Positions 4,994-6,926 of a DNA stretch of 6,926 nucleotides are shown piece by piece. This DNA comes from Nitrososphaerales archaeon TH526 (lineage in GTDB: Archaea > Thermoproteota > Nitrososphaeria > Nitrososphaerales > Nitrososphaeraceae). A program made the position numbers and the translations under genes. Position 1 is the stretch's first letter. Each line of letters opens with the position of its first letter. Below the pieces are notes generated by a model. The model was not told where the DNA came from. It saw only the letters and a list, made by a program, of their open reading frames with translations, and did not search any database. The DNA is taken from contig JAATVR010000375.1 of assembly GCA_014523665.1 (NCBI GenBank), forward strand, positions 1 to 6,926. Direction: 5' to 3'.

Positions 4994-5214
4994 ACGAATA
5001 TGCTTACTTTCACCTTTCTGGAGCAGCCCCCCCCGTTTCGCTTCATTATATCTAACATCTCATTCTTATCATCTTGGGAGTACTGTTCTCTCTGGATCAA
5101 ATCTGATAGCCGAGTAAAATCTTGCAGCACTTGTCCCCCTTCAGACCATGTTGCCAGATTCATGATAGAGGGGCGCTCGAACATATTTTCGAGGTTAAAC
5201 GTAGCTAAGCGCAT
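4990..5214 (-). CDS. EEP-family hydrolase, N-terminal part (frameshifted gene)
   Basis: This 74-residue frame begins at ATG 5212-5214 with MRLATFNLENMFERP, the first EEP motif, in which Asn7 or Asn10 supplies the conserved Asn and Glu9 lies beside it. It continues through a charged helical stretch (LIQREQYSQDDKNEMLDIMK) to Arg-Asn-Gly-Gly-Gly and then runs out of frame to a TGA at 4990-4992. The shift is at eight consecutive C on the plus strand (5027-5034): six or nine G on the coding strand would join it cleanly to the downstream frame, eight does not. The last 11 residues of this frame (from CSRKVK on) are therefore non-native. It forms one gene with 4097-4993. Confidence 0.8.
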   Translation of the reverse strand: MRLATFNLENMFERPSIMNLATWSEGGQVLQDFTRLSDLIQREQYSQDDKNEMLDIMKRNGGGCSRKVKVSIFV

Positions 5215-5245
5215 AGAGGTCTTTATTCAAATACTTGATCTAACT

Positions 5246-5262
5246 ATTTATGCATTTAAAGA
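5246..5262 (-). promoter_or_regulatory. TATA-like region of the EEP hydrolase gene
   Basis: On the minus strand the region reads tttaaatgcataaata and lies 32-48 bases before the ATG at 5214. Placing transcription start about 26 bases after its centre gives a leader of roughly 5-15 bases. There is no Shine-Dalgarno motif before the ATG. Confidence 0.35.
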
Positions 5263-5281
5263 ATGATAGAAATCTGGAAGT

Positions 5282-5485
5282 TCATGATCGACGATAATTT
5301 CTTGATGATTCCTGTGCAAGATCATCACTCTGTGATTTGAATACAACAGGAAAGTCTAGCAAATTCTGTAGACCACTAGATCCAACATCAGTAGAGAATT
5401 CACCTGCACGGACCAAATCCACATGTCCAATATAAGACTCAGGATTGGCGCCATCGAATACAACTACCTTCAATTCATCGGCGAC
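5282..5485 (-). CDS. Unidentified short protein or fragment
   Basis: The minus frame is open from a TAA at 5486-5488 to a TGA at 5282-5284 and encodes 67 residues, beginning VADELKVVVFDGANPESYIG. No ATG is present; a TTG at 5471-5473 would give 63 residues. The start forms beta strands (KVVVFDG, SYIGHVDLV), the middle is GEFSTDVGSSGLQNLLDFPV, and the end is polar (SQSDDLAQESSRNYRR), so it looks like the end of a soluble protein. I do not recognise the family. A different frame just upstream (about 5487-5531) reads DPEVPYETSSIRC up to the same point, so a frameshift near 5488 may have split a longer gene. It lies 67 bases upstream of the EEP gene on the same strand. Confidence 0.35.
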   Translation of the reverse strand, partial: VADELKVVVFDGANPESYIGHVDLVRAGEFSTDVGSSGLQNLLDFPVVFKSQSDDLAQESSRNYRRS

Positions 5486-5566
5486 TTACATCTGATTGAC
5501 GACGTCTCGTAAGGCACTTCAGGATCTAATAGATAGAGGGATTACCAATAGTGACTCACCGGTACG

Positions 5567-6124
5567 GTGAAGAATGGTCAGAACGCAGATCTCTTTGGAA
5601 TAATAAACCCAACAAAATACAATGTAGATGCTAGCAGAGGTCCAACCCAAACATCAATAGCTTTGTTCAAAGATACCAAGAATGGTAGTTTTGCCTTTTC
5701 AATAGAAGATGTAGGCATACCTAAAATGTTTGCAGAGGTATTTGCTACAATATTTGATAAGATGAGAGAACAAAGAGGAACCATATCGTCAGCTCGTTTC
5801 ATACCCAAGAATTCTTTTATTACATTGTTTAGAGAACTAGTCCTTAAAAATGTCAATATTGATGATGATCAAATTCGGGGTGTCTTGTCAAGATTAATGG
5901 ATGTATCCATTCTTTCCTCTTTAGGAAATATCTTTTCTACTTTGGTAAACATATTTTCAAATAAGGCAAACTTAACCCCAGAAGAACGTGTTTCAAATAT
6001 ACTTGTCCTATTTGGAATCGGAAGAGATAACAATACTACCTCAAAGCTGTCACTTGATAGTAAAAATAATATTAACCTGATATTGACTACAATCTACAGC
6101 AGCCAATTTTTGACCAGATATTAG
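5567..6124 (+). CDS. GMC oxidoreductase, middle part (truncated and frameshifted)
   Basis: GMC oxidoreductases use FAD to oxidise alcohols, and cholesterol oxidase is one branch. From a GTG at 5567 this frame gives 185 residues that correspond to the substrate-binding middle of a cholesterol-oxidase-like protein: GQNADLFGI and the following Asn-x-Asp-x-x-x-Gly-Pro segment resemble the strand after the FAD-proximal GNG motif, followed by FSIEDVGIPKMFAEV and QRGT. The N-terminal FAD-binding Rossmann domain with its GxGxxG motif, normally about 250 residues, is absent. Upstream, frame-2 codons interrupted by stops at 5534, 5549 and 5552 read like a decayed GTSGSNR ... RDYQ, possibly the tail of that domain. 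The C-terminal residues after KNNINL are out of frame: the native frame continues in 6076-6480. GTG 5567 is the first start after a stop and is unlikely to be native. Confidence 0.7.
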   Translation: MKNGQNADLFGIINPTKYNVDASRGPTQTSIALFKDTKNGSFAFSIEDVGIPKMFAEVFATIFDKMREQRGTISSARFIPKNSFITLFRELVLKNVNIDDDQIRGVLSRLMDVSILSSLGNIFSTLVNIFSNKANLTPEERVSNILVLFGIGRDNNTTSKLSLDSKNNINLILTTIYSSQFLTRY

Positions 6125-6129
6125 ATGGT

Positions 6130-6480
6130 ATGAAACTTTTTGCTCAGGAGATTGGAAAAGGTGGAGAGGACAGTCTCATAATTCCGTTATGGGACACACA
6201 GTTTAGATCACTGATATCGGCTCATCCATTAGGTGGATGCCCGATGGGTGAAGATGCGTCAAAAGGGGTAGTCGATAGCTTTGGAAGAGTATTTAGAGGC
6301 AAAAATGGAACTGCAAAATATAAGGGCTTGTATATAGCAGATGGATCAATAGTTCCAACCTCACTAGGTGTTAACCCTTCACTAACTATAACTGCATTGG
6401 CGTACAGAGTAGCATTTGATATTGTAGGCAGAAAAAAAGAACACCTTCCACAACCTATTGAGCGGCCTCCCTCCCACTGA
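6130..6480 (+). CDS. GMC oxidoreductase, C-terminal catalytic part
   Basis: This frame gives 116 residues from ATG 6130, but it is open from 6076 and the earlier codons (QQPIFDQILDG) are native, so the ATG is internal. SAHPLGGCPMG at 30-40 contains the catalytic His32 of the GMC family, and GLYIADGSIVPTSLGVNPSL at 66-85 contains the catalytic Asn82 of the VNP motif. TITALAYRVAFDIV is the final helix, and the protein ends naturally with a Pro-rich tail (LPQPIERPPSH). In cholesterol oxidase the same His/Asn pair acts on the steroid hydroxyl. A one-base deletion near 6075-6078 separates this part from 5567-6124; restoring one base there gives a continuous KNNINL-x-D-IDYNLQQPIFDQ reading. With no FAD-binding domain the combined product would still be inactive. 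Confidence 0.85.
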   Translation: MKLFAQEIGKGGEDSLIIPLWDTQFRSLISAHPLGGCPMGEDASKGVVDSFGRVFRGKNGTAKYKGLYIADGSIVPTSLGVNPSLTITALAYRVAFDIVGRKKEHLPQPIERPPSH

Positions 6481-6745
6481 AAATATCAATTTTTGCATTT
6501 AGAATTGCATGACATATTAGTAGGTTTTCGAATCTTCGGTTCGAGGACCCAAAAATATCTAGATAATTCTATTTAGGCGACTGGATTTGTATCATGACGC
6601 AAGATGTAGATTTGCAATTATAGAATATGTCCTTCATGCACACTATCTGACTGACCATTACTTAAGTTAACTGATACTTTTGCAAATTCCTATTGCTTTT
6701 CGTAATTAAAAATGTCATCATGTTTTACGAATTCTTTGCCAGATA
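6481..6745. other. Convergent intergenic region, no gene seen
   Basis: AT-rich DNA between the GMC gene (+) and the edge gene (-). Besides the inverted repeat at 6527-6545 and the palindrome at 6556-6565, the sequences TTCGTAA (6699-6705) and TTACGAA (6725-6731) form a 7-bp stem with a 19-base loop, 15 bases past the stop of the minus-strand edge gene, possibly part of its terminator. I find no open frame of interest on either strand. Confidence 0.35.
6527..6545. repeat. Short inverted repeat after the GMC gene
   Basis: The sequence ttcgaatcttcggttcga contains TCGAA and TTCGA as a 5-bp stem around tcttcgg. It lies about 50 bases after the GMC stop. No U tract follows on the plus strand, so a terminator role is weak. 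A perfect 10-bp palindrome TATCTAGATA lies slightly further on at 6556-6565. Confidence 0.3.
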
Positions 6746-6925
6746 TCATGCACGTTTTAGAGTGAATCTTAAGCAGAATCTGTTCCCGTCTGTTCCATGT
6801 TCAACATCCAAAAAACTAGGACCAAAGTTTAAGGGAATTTTTGTCCATGGAGAGCACCATTTACCTAACATAAAATCATCCTTAACAGCCTTGACTTCGT
6901 CATGCCAATTGGTAAAGTCATACAT
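6746..6925 (-). CDS. C-terminal part of an unidentified gene at the right edge
   Basis: The minus frame is open from the window edge to a TGA at 6746-6748. An ATG at 6923-6925 would give 59 residues, but the frame touches the edge, so the gene probably continues beyond and this Met may be internal. It reads MYDFTNWHDEVKAVKDDF, then LGKWCSPW, PLNFGPSFLDVEH and RFCLRFTLKRA. High aromatic and charged content, the GKW...SPW segment and an alternating RFCLRFTL strand before a basic end look like the closing beta strands of a soluble, probably cytoplasmic protein. I recall similar endings in proteins annotated next to oxidoreductases but cannot name the family with confidence. Confidence 0.5.
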   Translation of the reverse strand: MYDFTNWHDEVKAVKDDFMLGKWCSPWTKIPLNFGPSFLDVEHGTDGNRFCLRFTLKRA

Positions 6926-6926
6926 A

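Noticed and set aside
4673..5266. Plus-strand frames of 197 and 79 codons opposite the EEP gene
   Set aside because: They lie antisense to a gene with all EEP motifs; their sequences show no protein family and they arise from the GC-richer composition there.
3013..5501. Direct repeat tctgattgacg at 3013-3023 and 5491-5501
   Set aside because: Matches of 11 bases are expected several times by chance in a window of this size, and the flanks do not match.
5578..5856. Minus-strand 92-codon frame opposite the GMC middle part
   Set aside because: Shadow of the GMC reading frame, which carries the family signatures.
6524..6552. tRNA T-arm-like ggttcgagg, possible tRNA end or attachment site
   Set aside because: The base after the loop is not the required C, no 5-bp T stem or acceptor stem can be formed, and there is no CCA or cloverleaf upstream.
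1..6926. Search for CRISPR repeats, transposase genes, terminal inverted repeats, rRNA and tRNA genes
   Set aside because: No regularly spaced repeats, no DDE or serine/tyrosine recombinase motifs, no long inverted repeats and no cloverleaf were found by eye on either strand.

Overview
The window looks like accessory DNA from an AT-rich archaeon, most likely an ammonia-oxidising Nitrososphaeria (Thaumarchaeota) of the Nitrososphaera/Nitrosocosmicus type. The grounds are a sensor domain of the kind that precedes histidine kinases in that group, a tandem winged-helix regulator with archaeal character, TATA-like boxes close to start codons instead of Shine-Dalgarno sites, and a small secreted protein rich in N-glycosylation sequons. 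This assignment rests on family recognition from memory, not on a search.

Layout. 1-195: no convincing gene. 196-675 (+): C-terminal, CuB-bearing piece of a tyrosinase whose CuA half is absent. About 724-843 (+): possible decayed methyltransferase scrap. 943-1524 (+): intact secreted protein with a TATA box that predicts a leaderless transcript, followed by a U-tract terminator. 1686-2051 (-), open in frame back to 2324: tandem winged-helix regulator without a usable start for its first half. 2312-2428 (-): a 38-codon hydrophobic micro-ORF. 2567-2847 (+): a SnoaL-like N-terminal scrap and another short open piece. 3051-3674 (+): input domain of a sensor kinase, cut off before any kinase domain. 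3675-4096: hairpins and a faint Cys/His-containing open frame. 4097-5214 (-): endonuclease/exonuclease/phosphatase (EEP) family hydrolase with every catalytic motif, split in two by a frameshift at a run of eight C (G on the coding strand). 5282-5485 (-): unidentified short protein piece. 5567-6480 (+): the substrate-binding and C-terminal part of a cholesterol-oxidase-like GMC oxidoreductase, lacking its FAD-binding N-terminus and carrying a second frameshift near 6075. 6746-6925 (-): C-terminal 59 codons of a gene that probably runs off the right edge.

How it fits together. I see no operon and no coherent pathway. Apart from the secreted protein, essentially every recognisable gene is broken: truncated at the 5' end, truncated at the 3' end, or frameshifted. 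No transposase, integrase or CRISPR array is visible, so the breakage has no obvious agent here. Two explanations compete: a genuine decay zone of horizontally acquired enzyme genes, or an assembly with indel errors. Indels could explain the EEP and GMC frameshifts and perhaps the winged-helix start, but not the missing halves of the tyrosinase, kinase and GMC genes. I found nothing that I would call a new multi-gene system. The points most worth checking are the G8 tract in the EEP gene, the standalone sensor domain, and the short GC-G-GC palindromes.
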